Of a stretch of DNA of 5,233 bases, positions 1-5,233 are shown piece by piece. The DNA is from Micrococcales bacterium (GTDB lineage: Bacteria > Actinomycetota > Actinomycetes > S36-B12 > UBA10799). Position 1 is the stretch's first letter. Every line of letters starts with the position of its first letter. Below the pieces are notes generated by a model. It made no database searches, was not told the DNA's origin, and worked only from the letters and a program-made list of their open reading frames with translations. Made by a program: the position numbers and the translations under genes. Location of the stretch: positions 1 to 5,233 of the forward strand of contig JAHEXM010000159.1 in the NCBI GenBank assembly GCA_023252115.1, given 5' to 3'.

Positions 1-34
1 GCATGACACGGGCTGGACGCCCACCAGTCATCTA

Positions 35-64
35 GTTCAACACCTATCGGTCAGCCGGTAGTCT
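35..64 (+). promoter_or_regulatory. Possible leaderless promoter for the GT2 gene
   Basis: TAGTCT at 59-64 fits the actinobacterial -10 pattern TAnnnT. It ends seven bases before the ATG at 72, the spacing expected if transcription begins at the start codon. A poor -35-like GTTCAA lies at 35-40, with an 18-base spacer. The absence of a Shine-Dalgarno sequence supports a leaderless mRNA. The motif is short and could occur by chance, and the GT2 gene could instead be transcribed from an operon lying to the left. Confidence 0.3.
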
Positions 65-70
65 CTGACC
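49..70. repeat. Inverted repeat GGTCA-N12-TGACC around the candidate -10
   Basis: GGTCA (49-53) and TGACC (66-70) are perfect reverse complements separated by 12 bases. The repeat brackets the possible -10 element and ends one base before the ATG of the glycosyltransferase gene. Position and symmetry would suit an operator for a dimeric repressor. Five-base arms are common by chance and no regulator gene is in view, so this is only a candidate. Confidence 0.25.
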
Positions 71-71
71 A

Positions 72-1106
72 ATGAGTCCTACACCAGCAGATGATGACGC
101 TCGCCAACATGGTGTCAGCGTCATTATTCCGGTGCGCAACGAAGAGCTTCACCTTCGTGAGGCGGTCGAAGCGGCATTGGCGTCCGACTGGCCTGGGCCG
201 CTGGAAATCGTTTTGGCTGTCGGTCCGTCGGATGATCAAACCGAACTCATCGCTGCCGCATTGGCCGCGGAGGACTCCCGAGTTCAGGTGATTGAAAATC
301 CCGAAGGCGGACGAGCCACCGGTCTCAACCTCGCACTCGACGCTGCTAAATACGACACGATCGCTCGTATCGATGGGCACTGTGTAATTCCGAAGGATTA
401 CCTGTCGGTCGCTATGTCAGTGCTCGAGCAGACGGGCGCAAGCAATGTCGGCGGCATTATGGCTGCTGAAGGCCAATCGTCATTTGAACAAGCTGTTGCG
501 GCAGCAATGGTCTCGCCGCTAGGCGTAGGTTCAGCTGCGTTTCACACCGGGGGTGACGAGGGCCCTGCGCTGACGGTGTATCTCGGAGTCTTCCCACGCG
601 CAGTGTTGGACCGCGTTGGCAGGTACGACCCCACTTTCGACAGAGCCGAAGACTGGGAAATGAACCATCGGATTCGATCATCCGGTGGCGTCGTTTGGTT
701 CACGCCGCGATTGCGGGTCACCTATCGGCCGCGTTCATCAGTGCGAACATTGGCTCAGCAGTATTTCCATTACGGCAAATGGCGCCGCGCGATCATGCGT
801 CGCTACCCAGAAACTGCGAGCACGAGGTATTTGGCACCGCCGTTTGCCACTGCAGTAATCGTCGCTGGCGGCGCCGCAGGTGTTATCGGCACGGTTGTTG
901 GTCGGCGCATCCCAGCAGCGAAACTCTTACGCGTCGGTTACCTCGCACCGGCCGGCTACGCGGCAGCGATTGCTGCCGGTTCCGTCGTGGTGGGGCGGGA
1001 ATTGCCAATGAACGTCAAGACGCAGTTACCCGCAGCGATTGCGACCATGCACTTGGCCTGGGGTTGGGGTTTCTTGCGGTCACCCCGCGGACTCGGCCGC
1101 AACTGA
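72..1106 (+). CDS. Family 2 glycosyltransferase, ExoA-like, membrane-associated
   Basis: A GT-A-fold inverting glycosyltransferase of 344 residues that should transfer a sugar from a nucleotide-sugar donor at the cytoplasmic face of the membrane. Visible GT2 landmarks in order are the N-terminal strand VSVIIPVRNEE (residues 15-25), the GPSDDQT loop (51-57) in place of the usual DxxSxDxT, NPEGGRATGLN (76-86), the DxD-like RIDGH (99-103) with Asp101 as likely metal ligand, the acceptor-side EDWE (193-196) with a likely catalytic acid/base, and a QxxRW-like Q-YFHYGKWRR (230-239). The C-terminus has hydrophobic segments at about 253-276 and 288-308, and a weaker one near 318-335, ending in the HLAWGWGFL pattern seen in ExoA relatives. 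Length is normal for this group. The ATG at 72 is the first start after an in-frame TGA at 66-68. No Shine-Dalgarno precedes it, so the mRNA may be leaderless. Acceptor and donor sugars cannot be read from sequence; ExoA of succinoglycan synthesis is the closest named relative I recognise. Family is near certain, the specific role is not. Confidence 0.93.
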   Translation: MSPTPADDDARQHGVSVIIPVRNEELHLREAVEAALASDWPGPLEIVLAVGPSDDQTELIAAALAAEDSRVQVIENPEGGRATGLNLALDAAKYDTIARIDGHCVIPKDYLSVAMSVLEQTGASNVGGIMAAEGQSSFEQAVAAAMVSPLGVGSAAFHTGGDEGPALTVYLGVFPRAVLDRVGRYDPTFDRAEDWEMNHRIRSSGGVVWFTPRLRVTYRPRSSVRTLAQQYFHYGKWRRAIMRRYPETASTRYLAPPFATAVIVAGGAAGVIGTVVGRRIPAAKLLRVGYLAPAGYAAAIAAGSVVVGRELPMNVKTQLPAAIATMHLAWGWGFLRSPRGLGRN

Positions 1107-1949
1107 GCTCTCGGGTTCAGGTTCGGGTTCGGCTTGACCTGCTAGCAGGATCGCGCCCACAACGGCGAGGATGAATCCGGTAATCGCGGCCCACGCTAGG
1201 CCTTGACGCGAACGATCACCAAGAAGCAAAATGCCGAATAACGCCGGAATAGTTGTCTGAATACCAAAGACAAGCGCCGTTACTGTTGTTACTGGAGCTC
1301 GTTGTAGCGCGAAGGCAAACAACACCAATCCAAGAGCGCCATAAATCACCACGCTCCAAATCGTTGCCTGACGCAGGGTCGGGCCTATCGGTGCAGGGAA
1401 CACCAAGGTTCGTGAGGCGACGCCGAGGCCACTAAAAGCAAGGCCGCTGATTATTGCCAGAGCAATACCTGAGCGGTGACCTTTGAGGTACTTCATCGAT
1501 AACAAAGTGGCGAGTGCTATCACGAGCGTTCCGGCCAGCAAGGTCCACCGACCCCACATCGGGAGTTGGTGAGCTGGACCGTCTTTGGCGCTAATGGCCA
1601 GCAGTGCAAGGCCGACCATGAGTGCGACAAGGCCACCGATCTCGAGCGGCTTGAGTTTGGTGTGCAAGAAGATGACAGCAAGGATCGCTGTCACACCTAC
1701 GCTTCCGGCTAGCACCGCTTCAACGAAGAACAACGGCAGGAAGTGCAATGCGACCAGCGAGACCAAAAATCCAGCGCCATCACAGGCCAGTCCGATGAGA
1801 TAAGGGACCTGCTTGACCATGCGATACAGGAATCGCGGATCGAGACTCTCGGCGGTTTCCGTGCGCTTCGCGGCCACGGCCTGAAGCACCGAGCCCACGC
1901 CATAGAACAACGCGGCGGCAATTGCGCTAACGAATCCCAGGAGGCCCAC
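1080..1949 (-). CDS. DMT-superfamily (EamA-like) membrane transporter
   Basis: A polytopic inner-membrane protein of 289 residues, normal length for the drug/metabolite transporter superfamily. It appears to have nine to ten helices, at about residues 3-22, 50-70, 74-95, 103-120, 135-153, 161-178, 197-216, 221-243 and 251-270. The duplicated EamA architecture shows in the second half: RAPVTTVTALVFGIQTTIPALFG (217-239) followed by LLLGDRSRQG (241-250), matching the family's helix-then-LG-E/D pattern near the last two helices. The first half has the equivalent VEAVLAGSVGVTAI (76-89). The tail (about 271-289) is an acidic EP-repeat, probably cytoplasmic. Translation starts at a GTG (1949-1947). 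No other ATG, GTG or TTG start lies in frame between it and the upstream TAA at 2021-2019. No clear Shine-Dalgarno or promoter was found. The 3' end overlaps the oppositely oriented glycosyltransferase gene by 27 bases. Substrate is unknown; DMT members move amino acids, nucleotide sugars, lipids or drugs. Confidence 0.87.
   Translation of the reverse strand: MGLLGFVSAIAAALFYGVGSVLQAVAAKRTETAESLDPRFLYRMVKQVPYLIGLACDGAGFLVSLVALHFLPLFFVEAVLAGSVGVTAILAVIFLHTKLKPLEIGGLVALMVGLALLAISAKDGPAHQLPMWGRWTLLAGTLVIALATLLSMKYLKGHRSGIALAIISGLAFSGLGVASRTLVFPAPIGPTLRQATIWSVVIYGALGLVLFAFALQRAPVTTVTALVFGIQTTIPALFGILLLGDRSRQGLAWAAITGFILAVVGAILLAGQAEPEPEPESSVAAESAG
1113..1130. repeat. Short tandem hexamer repeat in the transporter's 3' end
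   Basis: Three consecutive six-base units (GGGTTC, AGGTTC, GGGTTC) occur here, with a degenerate fourth unit (GGCTTG) at 1131-1136. On the minus strand they encode alternating Glu-Pro in the transporter's C-terminal tail. Hexamer units keep the reading frame, so gain or loss of a unit would only change tail length. Confidence 0.7.
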
Positions 1950-2131
1950 CGAAAGATTCTGGCAGCTTTTGTGGTTGAGAGCCGTCTGAGTGGGTAGGCC
2001 TTTAGTAACGGCGTTGAGTTACAGGGGTCTTAACGCCCACATGGATCAATTTGAGAAGAGGCAAGACGATGAACAAGTCGAAGAGGAATGCGATGGTTCG
2101 GCTAACTGCCGAAGAACTGAGCACAACGTGC
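1950..2131. other. Intergenic gap with no convincing gene
   Basis: This 182-base gap lies between the end of the GT87-like gene and the start of the transporter gene, both on the minus strand. It contains one imperfect hairpin (2010-2037). Small open frames exist on both strands, including a hydrophobic minus-strand stretch at 2052-2100 and a 35-codon plus-strand frame from 2069 with a Shine-Dalgarno-like AAGAGG. Neither is supported enough to call. No clear -35/-10 pair for the transporter gene was found, although the gap is long enough to hold one. Confidence 0.6.
2010..2037. other. Imperfect hairpin in the gap before the transporter gene
   Basis: GGCGTTGAG (2010-2018) pairs with CTTAACGCC (2029-2037) across a 10-base loop. 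The nine-pair stem has one G-T wobble on the plus strand, which becomes an A-C mismatch on the minus strand. A competing pairing, GTAAC (2005-2009) with GTTAC (2018-2022), overlaps it. On the minus strand it lies about 95 bases beyond the GT87 stop codon and about 60 bases before the transporter start, with no T-run after it. It is therefore not a classic terminator; a weak terminator, a leader structure or chance all remain open. Confidence 0.35.
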
Positions 2132-3352
2132 TCAACCAGCCGGCACGAGGCTCGCGCCGCCATGACGCCTGCTTGAGATTGTGCGCTGCGCAACGACGAT
2201 GAGTATGCCGAACATGACGAGTGCCTCAAGCAGCGTGAATCCCAGCCAGAACTGACCGACGCTTATTCCAGCCACCCGACTCAACGGAGTCGCGAACACG
2301 ATGGTGGCCGGCACTGCCAGAAGAGCCAAAGCCAGGACTAGCCAATCAAGAATGTGCCACTTTTGGGACTCCGCGATGACGCTGGCACCGGCAAGAAGGG
2401 CGAGTGGAAGGCTGTAGGGCATCGAAAAATAGAAGAGCAAACAGAAACACACGATGCCCATAGCTAGTTCAGGGGTGAGTTCGATTTTGTGATGCCACAG
2501 GAACCAGGCAAGACCGATTGTTGCCAGCACAACAAGCACCGTGACGATGGTGTTGCCGCTGGCAAATCGGCCGACAAAGTCAAGGCGGTTGGTCGCGTTT
2601 CCTGAACTGTTCGCGTCGCGAAGGTTTGCCTCGACTCCGCGGACGAATGCGCCAAAGCCGTCAGCAGCGATGGCAACTATGAGCGCCGGGAGTGAAAGCA
2701 GAATCGTCACTAACCAGGCCCGCACAATGGTGCGCCAATAGCCGAGACCCACAAACAATATCGACAACGGAATCCCTAACTGCGGAGTCGTGATCACGAG
2801 CACCAACCCGATCGCGCCAGTCCAGCCGCCGGGATAGCGCAGCAACAGCGCCAGGCCGAGAACAGCAAATGCCGTGACCTGTCCCAAACGCAACACTTCA
2901 TCGCTGGGTCCAGACATGGTGAGTAAGACCCCAGTAACGACCGCGATCACGAGAGTTCGGTTATTGGTGGGTCGAATCAGCACGATCACCGCTGCCCACA
3001 TCATCAGCGCGCTCGCGACCACCAGCACGAAATAACCGATTTTGAATGGCAGCAGTGTTGCCGGTGCCGACAGCACAAGAATCGATGGAGTGTGAAGGCT
3101 CGCCACTGTGCCGTTTGCAAATGTGTGCAGGTATTCGCTTGATAGCGGGTTGTATGGATTGAGTCCAGCAAGCAGCCCACGTGCTGGAGCGAACATGCTG
3201 ATCTTGTAGTCGATGGCGTCTTTGACCGGTGCGTTCGAGTTCCAGGCGCTGGCAACAATCAGGGTTTGAAGGCAGGTCGTGATGAGCGCCGCGCTGGCCA
3301 ATATTGCGGTGCGCGCTCTTGTGCTGAGTTGGGTTCTGCTCGCGTTACGCAT
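2132..3352 (-). CDS. GT87/DUF2029-like polytopic membrane glycosyltransferase
   Basis: A 406-residue integral membrane protein with about ten hydrophobic segments (for example 14-35, 104-126, 131-147, 178-200, 207-230, 265-286, 333-355, 362-388). The layout fits GT-C enzymes of the GT87/DUF2029 family, which use polyprenyl-phosphate sugars outside the cytoplasm; mycobacterial PimE is the characterised example. Family-like marks are acidic Asp45 and Asp48 in the first loop after helix 1, where PimE has its essential Asp, then GLNPY (63-67), HTPS (87-90) and LGQVTAFAVLGLALLLR (156-172), matching the GQ-helix of DUF2029. A basic tail (about 390-400) follows the last helix. The ATG at 3352 overlaps the stop of the LtrA gene by eight bases (ATGCGTAA), with no own Shine-Dalgarno, so translation is probably coupled. 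Length is typical of the family. Donor and acceptor are unknown; a mannose- or arabinose-type lipid-linked donor is inferred from relatives only. Membrane glycosyltransferase is likely; exact family is less certain. Confidence 0.78.
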   Translation of the reverse strand: MRNASRTQLSTRARTAILASAALITTCLQTLIVASAWNSNAPVKDAIDYKISMFAPARGLLAGLNPYNPLSSEYLHTFANGTVASLHTPSILVLSAPATLLPFKIGYFVLVVASALMMWAAVIVLIRPTNNRTLVIAVVTGVLLTMSGPSDEVLRLGQVTAFAVLGLALLLRYPGGWTGAIGLVLVITTPQLGIPLSILFVGLGYWRTIVRAWLVTILLSLPALIVAIAADGFGAFVRGVEANLRDANSSGNATNRLDFVGRFASGNTIVTVLVVLATIGLAWFLWHHKIELTPELAMGIVCFCLLFYFSMPYSLPLALLAGASVIAESQKWHILDWLVLALALLAVPATIVFATPLSRVAGISVGQFWLGFTLLEALVMFGILIVVAQRTISSRRHGGASLVPAG

Positions 3353-4511
3353 GTGAGGCGCTGCGCTGTTCGGAATGTGAAGCGATCAGCCCGAGAGTTG
3401 TCGTGATGGCGACGACGATGACGAACAGGGCAAGCTCGAAGAGCGTCGCAAACGGCTGCCCGATCGAGAACCTAATTTCTGCTATCCCGACGGCTACGAC
3501 CAGAGCCGCAGCGCACAGGTAGATCCACGGGATTGCCCGAATGCGAGATCGACTCACCCAGCTCAGCACGGCCATCGCGATGAACAAAAGCGCGAATCGG
3601 ATAGTCAATTGAACATAGCTGTCGGAGGACACAAATCTATTGAGGTTTTCGGCCCGATTGGCAAGTGCCGCCCCAGTCGAGGCAATGGCGAACAGCAGGA
3701 AAAGTTGGGCAAACACCCACGGTAGAAGACTGGGATCACGATCAGTGTTTGACGAGGCCGGACCGAAATACATAACAAAAGCGACCATCGGAAAAATGAT
3801 GGCACCAACCAGCAATGGGGGTTTGGGCAAGTTGTGCGTCGTCAGCAAGCCGATAATCAGACCTAGAAATGACTCACCAAGCAAAATCATCATTGCCAGG
3901 GCAAGCCGTTCACGTAAATGCGCGACCCTAATAAGTGCTTTGTTGTCGCTCAGCGCAAACACCACGGCGAGCACGAGGCACACAACCGCCGCAAGGATTG
4001 GGATGTAGGTGTGGCGACTGTCCTCAAATCGCGATGAAGCAAAAAGCAAGGCGGCGGCGACAAACATCAAAATGCCTGGTGCGCGAGGATGCGATGACGC
4101 CGCTGGATGACTCCCCCGGCTCAAGATGAACATGACGGCCACCGTCAGTGCGACCCATCCAAATGCGATCAGTCCGATCTCGGCCGTTAGTTGACTGTCT
4201 GGTTGGAGCGCCAAGATGCAGATGAGTACGCCGGCCATCTGGGCAAAAACGAGGCTTACTCGAATTGCACTGTGTGCTGAATCGAAAGGGCGGCCAAGGA
4301 TTGGGTACCGGTTGAAGACAAGTGATGTCGCAAGCCAAACCATTACTAACGCGAAGGCGGCGGTCAGAACCCATGCTTCGGCGAGTTCAGAACTACCAGC
4401 GCCAACCCGGTGCGCGAGCACGACCACGCCTCCGACGAAGACCAAGTCGTAGAACAGCTCAAGCGGACTCACCGACTCGGGCTGCTCGTCCTCGCGTTCG
4501 AGGTTCGACAT
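3345..4511 (-). CDS. ltrA: Low temperature requirement protein A (LtrA) family membrane protein
   Basis: A 388-residue membrane protein of the LtrA family, named after a Listeria monocytogenes gene needed for growth at low temperature; its biochemical activity is not established. The N-terminal hallmark SPLELFYDLVFVGGVVVLAHRV (15-36) matches the family's ELFFDLVFV...LAHRL opening. The second hallmark, HLRERLALAMMILLGES (198-214), matches the central H-x-x-ERFGL...LGES motif. About ten to twelve hydrophobic segments fill the rest, and the tail (378-388) is short and polar. Length is typical. I start it at the ATG at 4511, because GAAGGGG sits five bases upstream and the LtrA opening follows closely. 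The frame is open for 35 further codons to a TTG at 4616, but that extension does not resemble the family and would place the Shine-Dalgarno inside the gene. The stop codon overlaps the start of the GT87-like gene, forming a two-gene unit. Family assignment is strong; function is unknown. Confidence 0.92.
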   Translation of the reverse strand: MSNLEREDEQPESVSPLELFYDLVFVGGVVVLAHRVGAGSSELAEAWVLTAAFALVMVWLATSLVFNRYPILGRPFDSAHSAIRVSLVFAQMAGVLICILALQPDSQLTAEIGLIAFGWVALTVAVMFILSRGSHPAASSHPRAPGILMFVAAALLFASSRFEDSRHTYIPILAAVVCLVLAVVFALSDNKALIRVAHLRERLALAMMILLGESFLGLIIGLLTTHNLPKPPLLVGAIIFPMVAFVMYFGPASSNTDRDPSLLPWVFAQLFLLFAIASTGAALANRAENLNRFVSSDSYVQLTIRFALLFIAMAVLSWVSRSRIRAIPWIYLCAAALVVAVGIAEIRFSIGQPFATLFELALFVIVVAITTTLGLIASHSEQRSASHA

Positions 4512-4516
4512 GTGAG

Positions 4517-4523
4517 CCCCTTC
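4517..4523 (-). promoter_or_regulatory. Ribosome-binding site that fixes the LtrA start
   Basis: Read on the minus strand, GAAGGGG is followed by five bases and then the ATG at 4511-4509. It is the only clear Shine-Dalgarno sequence among the genes here. It supports the 388-residue LtrA over a longer version starting upstream. Confidence 0.7.
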
Positions 4524-4617
4524 GGTGCGCGAGTGAAGAGGTGATTGCCCTCCTACTCCGTAGCCTGTCACCAGTGCGCAACCGATACACCTTGTGACCG
4601 ATCCCCGGCGTCGCAAG

Positions 4618-4633
4618 ACTCAGAGCCCTGAGT
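4618..4633 (-). terminator. Small hairpin just after the right-edge gene, possible terminator
   Basis: ACTCAG (4618-4623) and CTGAGT (4628-4633) form a perfect six-base-pair stem with a four-base loop, beginning eight bases past the TGA at 4644-4642 on the minus strand. The location is right for termination of the secreted-protein gene before LtrA. The stem is short and followed by CTTGCG rather than a T-run, so it would be a weak or non-canonical terminator. Confidence 0.4.
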
Positions 4634-4641
4634 GCCGCCGA

Positions 4642-5233
4642 TCAGGTTGTGGCGTGGAGCGCGGAACTAACTTGCCCGCTATGGGTGACGATACGGAACA
4701 ACGAAGCACCGTTGGTGACGCCTGTTGTCGATAGTCGCCACGTGGTGCCGTCGCCTACCCGGCGCGCGACTCCCACCGACACCCACGTTGATCCTTGGAG
4801 TTGCTGAACATGAATCGTCCCGGTACCAGCGGGGGCAAAGCCAGTGAAGTTAACTTCGTGACTTCCGGTGCCCGACCTGACTGCTGATTCGATCAACGGC
4901 CGTCGTACTGCGTGTGAAATCGCAATGGCTTTCGATCGGGCCGCAGTTGTTGAAATGGTTTTGCCTTTGCTGCGAACGGTTCCAGTAAAGGTAACGGCGA
5001 CTCGTGCTTTGTTGCGATGGAATTCCGCAGAGATTGACGTTGAACATGCTCCGTGGCTATTGCGAATCACCAATGTGCACGCCGGTTGTCCACCCACGTA
5101 GGCATACGCAGTTCCGCGCACATGACGGTTTCCTGGGAAGCCAGCCCTGATCTTGAATGAACGACCTGGCAGAGTTGCCGCCGGGATGCCAAAGATCGAC
5201 ACTCCGATTGCATGTTTCTTGGTTTGCTGGATC
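4642..5233 (-). CDS. C-terminal part of a probable secreted beta-rich protein (partial)
   Basis: The visible 196 residues run in frame to the right edge, so the start lies outside the window. A GTG at 5202 could serve as a start, but it has no Shine-Dalgarno and no signal peptide follows it, so an internal Val is more likely. The sequence has no long hydrophobic segment. It is rich in Thr, Ser, Gly and Val with alternating patterns typical of beta-sandwich domains. Two regions can be guessed: about 11-110, containing the only two cysteines (52 and 63), which could form a disulfide outside the cell; and about 120-196, with the pattern IHVQQLQGSTWVSVG (140-154), then GTTWRLSTTG and LFRIVTHSG, resembling the Ig-like or FN3-like modules (V-x-V-Q...W...G...W...YR...S) that end many actinobacterial exoproteins. 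I do not recognise the family. It ends without a sortase motif or membrane anchor. A hairpin follows the stop, and LtrA starts 130 bases further on. Confidence 0.65.
   Translation of the reverse strand, partial: IQQTKKHAIGVSIFGIPAATLPGRSFKIRAGFPGNRHVRGTAYAYVGGQPACTLVIRNSHGACSTSISAEFHRNKARVAVTFTGTVRSKGKTISTTAARSKAIAISHAVRRPLIESAVRSGTGSHEVNFTGFAPAGTGTIHVQQLQGSTWVSVGVARRVGDGTTWRLSTTGVTNGASLFRIVTHSGQVSSALHATT

Noticed and set aside
1..61. Possible 3' end of an upstream plus-strand gene, either stopping at TAG 33-35 or at TAG 59-61
   Set aside because: Two plus-strand frames are open from the left edge for 10 and 19 codons. Both are too short to distinguish from chance, and neither shows a recognisable motif.
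51..380. 109-codon minus-strand open frame opposite the GT2 N-terminus
   Set aside because: It is antisense to conserved GT2 motifs, has no recognisable domain and is best explained as a shadow of codon bias.
695..1174. 159-codon plus-strand open frame inside and beyond the GT2 gene
   Set aside because: It lies out of frame inside a well-supported glycosyltransferase and runs into the transporter gene. Its composition is Arg/Cys-rich and low in motifs, as expected of a shadow frame.
2019..2042. Seven-codon leader-peptide-like frame (MWALRPL) upstream of the transporter on the minus strand
   Set aside because: It has no Shine-Dalgarno, no run of a regulatory amino acid and no attenuator with a T-tract nearby. 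A frame this short is expected by chance.
3640..4374. Open frames of about 115-122 codons on either strand within LtrA
   Set aside because: They overlap the LtrA coding region whose two signature motifs are intact. Their translations are Arg/Ser/Thr-rich with no domain features.
4567..4598. Inverted repeat GTCAC/GTGAC upstream of LtrA as an operator
   Set aside because: The arms are only five bases with a 22-base spacer, and no promoter elements could be placed relative to it.
4512..4616. 35-residue N-terminal extension of LtrA from a TTG at 4616
   Set aside because: It is Arg/Gly-rich and unlike LtrA openings, and the ATG at 4511 has a well-placed ribosome-binding site and is followed by the family's first motif.
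4642..5202. Right-edge protein as a complete 186-residue gene starting at GTG 5202
   Set aside because: The frame stays open to the window edge, there is no Shine-Dalgarno before the GTG, and a secreted-looking protein would need a signal peptide that is not there.
1..5233. CRISPR arrays, insertion sequences, tRNA or rRNA genes, phage or defence modules
   Set aside because: No regularly spaced repeats, transposase-like or nuclease-like products, cloverleaf-like sequence or rRNA-like stretch were seen on either strand.

Overview
This 5.2-kb window is bacterial and most likely comes from an actinobacterium (Actinomycetota) of moderate GC content. The evidence is the gene families and their sequence style. 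The GT2 glycosyltransferase has the GPSxDxT variant of the nucleotide-binding loop that I associate with actinobacterial ExoA-like proteins. There is also an LtrA protein, a GT87-type membrane glycosyltransferase and a DMT-type transporter. Start codons include GTG, and Shine-Dalgarno sequences are missing from most genes, which fits leaderless or translationally coupled expression. By eye the base composition is only modestly GC-rich, unlike Streptomyces or Mycobacterium. A mid-GC lineage, for example planktonic, is an inference only. The sequence does not fix a genus.

Layout: positions 1-71 are a short upstream region with a possible promoter (-10-like TAGTCT at 59-64) inside a GGTCA-N12-TGACC inverted repeat. 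Positions 72-1106 (+) encode a membrane-associated GT2 glycosyltransferase resembling ExoA. It converges on, and overlaps by 27 bp, a DMT/EamA-like membrane transporter on the minus strand (1949 to 1080). A 182-bp gap (1950-2131) holds one imperfect hairpin and no convincing gene. Then come two minus-strand genes with an 8-bp overlap: an LtrA-family membrane protein (4511 to 3345), which has the only clear ribosome-binding site in the window, followed by a GT87/DUF2029-like polytopic GT-C glycosyltransferase (3352 to 2132). A 130-bp gap (4512-4641) contains a small hairpin, possibly a terminator. It separates this pair from the C-terminal part of a probably secreted, beta-rich protein that runs off the right edge (5233 to 4642, minus).

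How the genes fit together: four of the five products are membrane-bound, and the fifth looks extracytoplasmic. Two are glycosyltransferases of different folds: GT-A with a cytoplasmic active site, and GT-C with an extracytoplasmic active site using a lipid-linked donor. This suggests a cell-envelope neighbourhood, but no complete polysaccharide or glycolipid pathway is visible. Only the LtrA-GT87 pair shows direct evidence of co-expression. I found no mobile element, CRISPR array, tRNA, rRNA or recognisable riboswitch, and no strong case for a new biological system. The most useful leads are the LtrA-GT87 coupling, the unidentified secreted protein at the right edge, and the tail-to-tail gene overlap.
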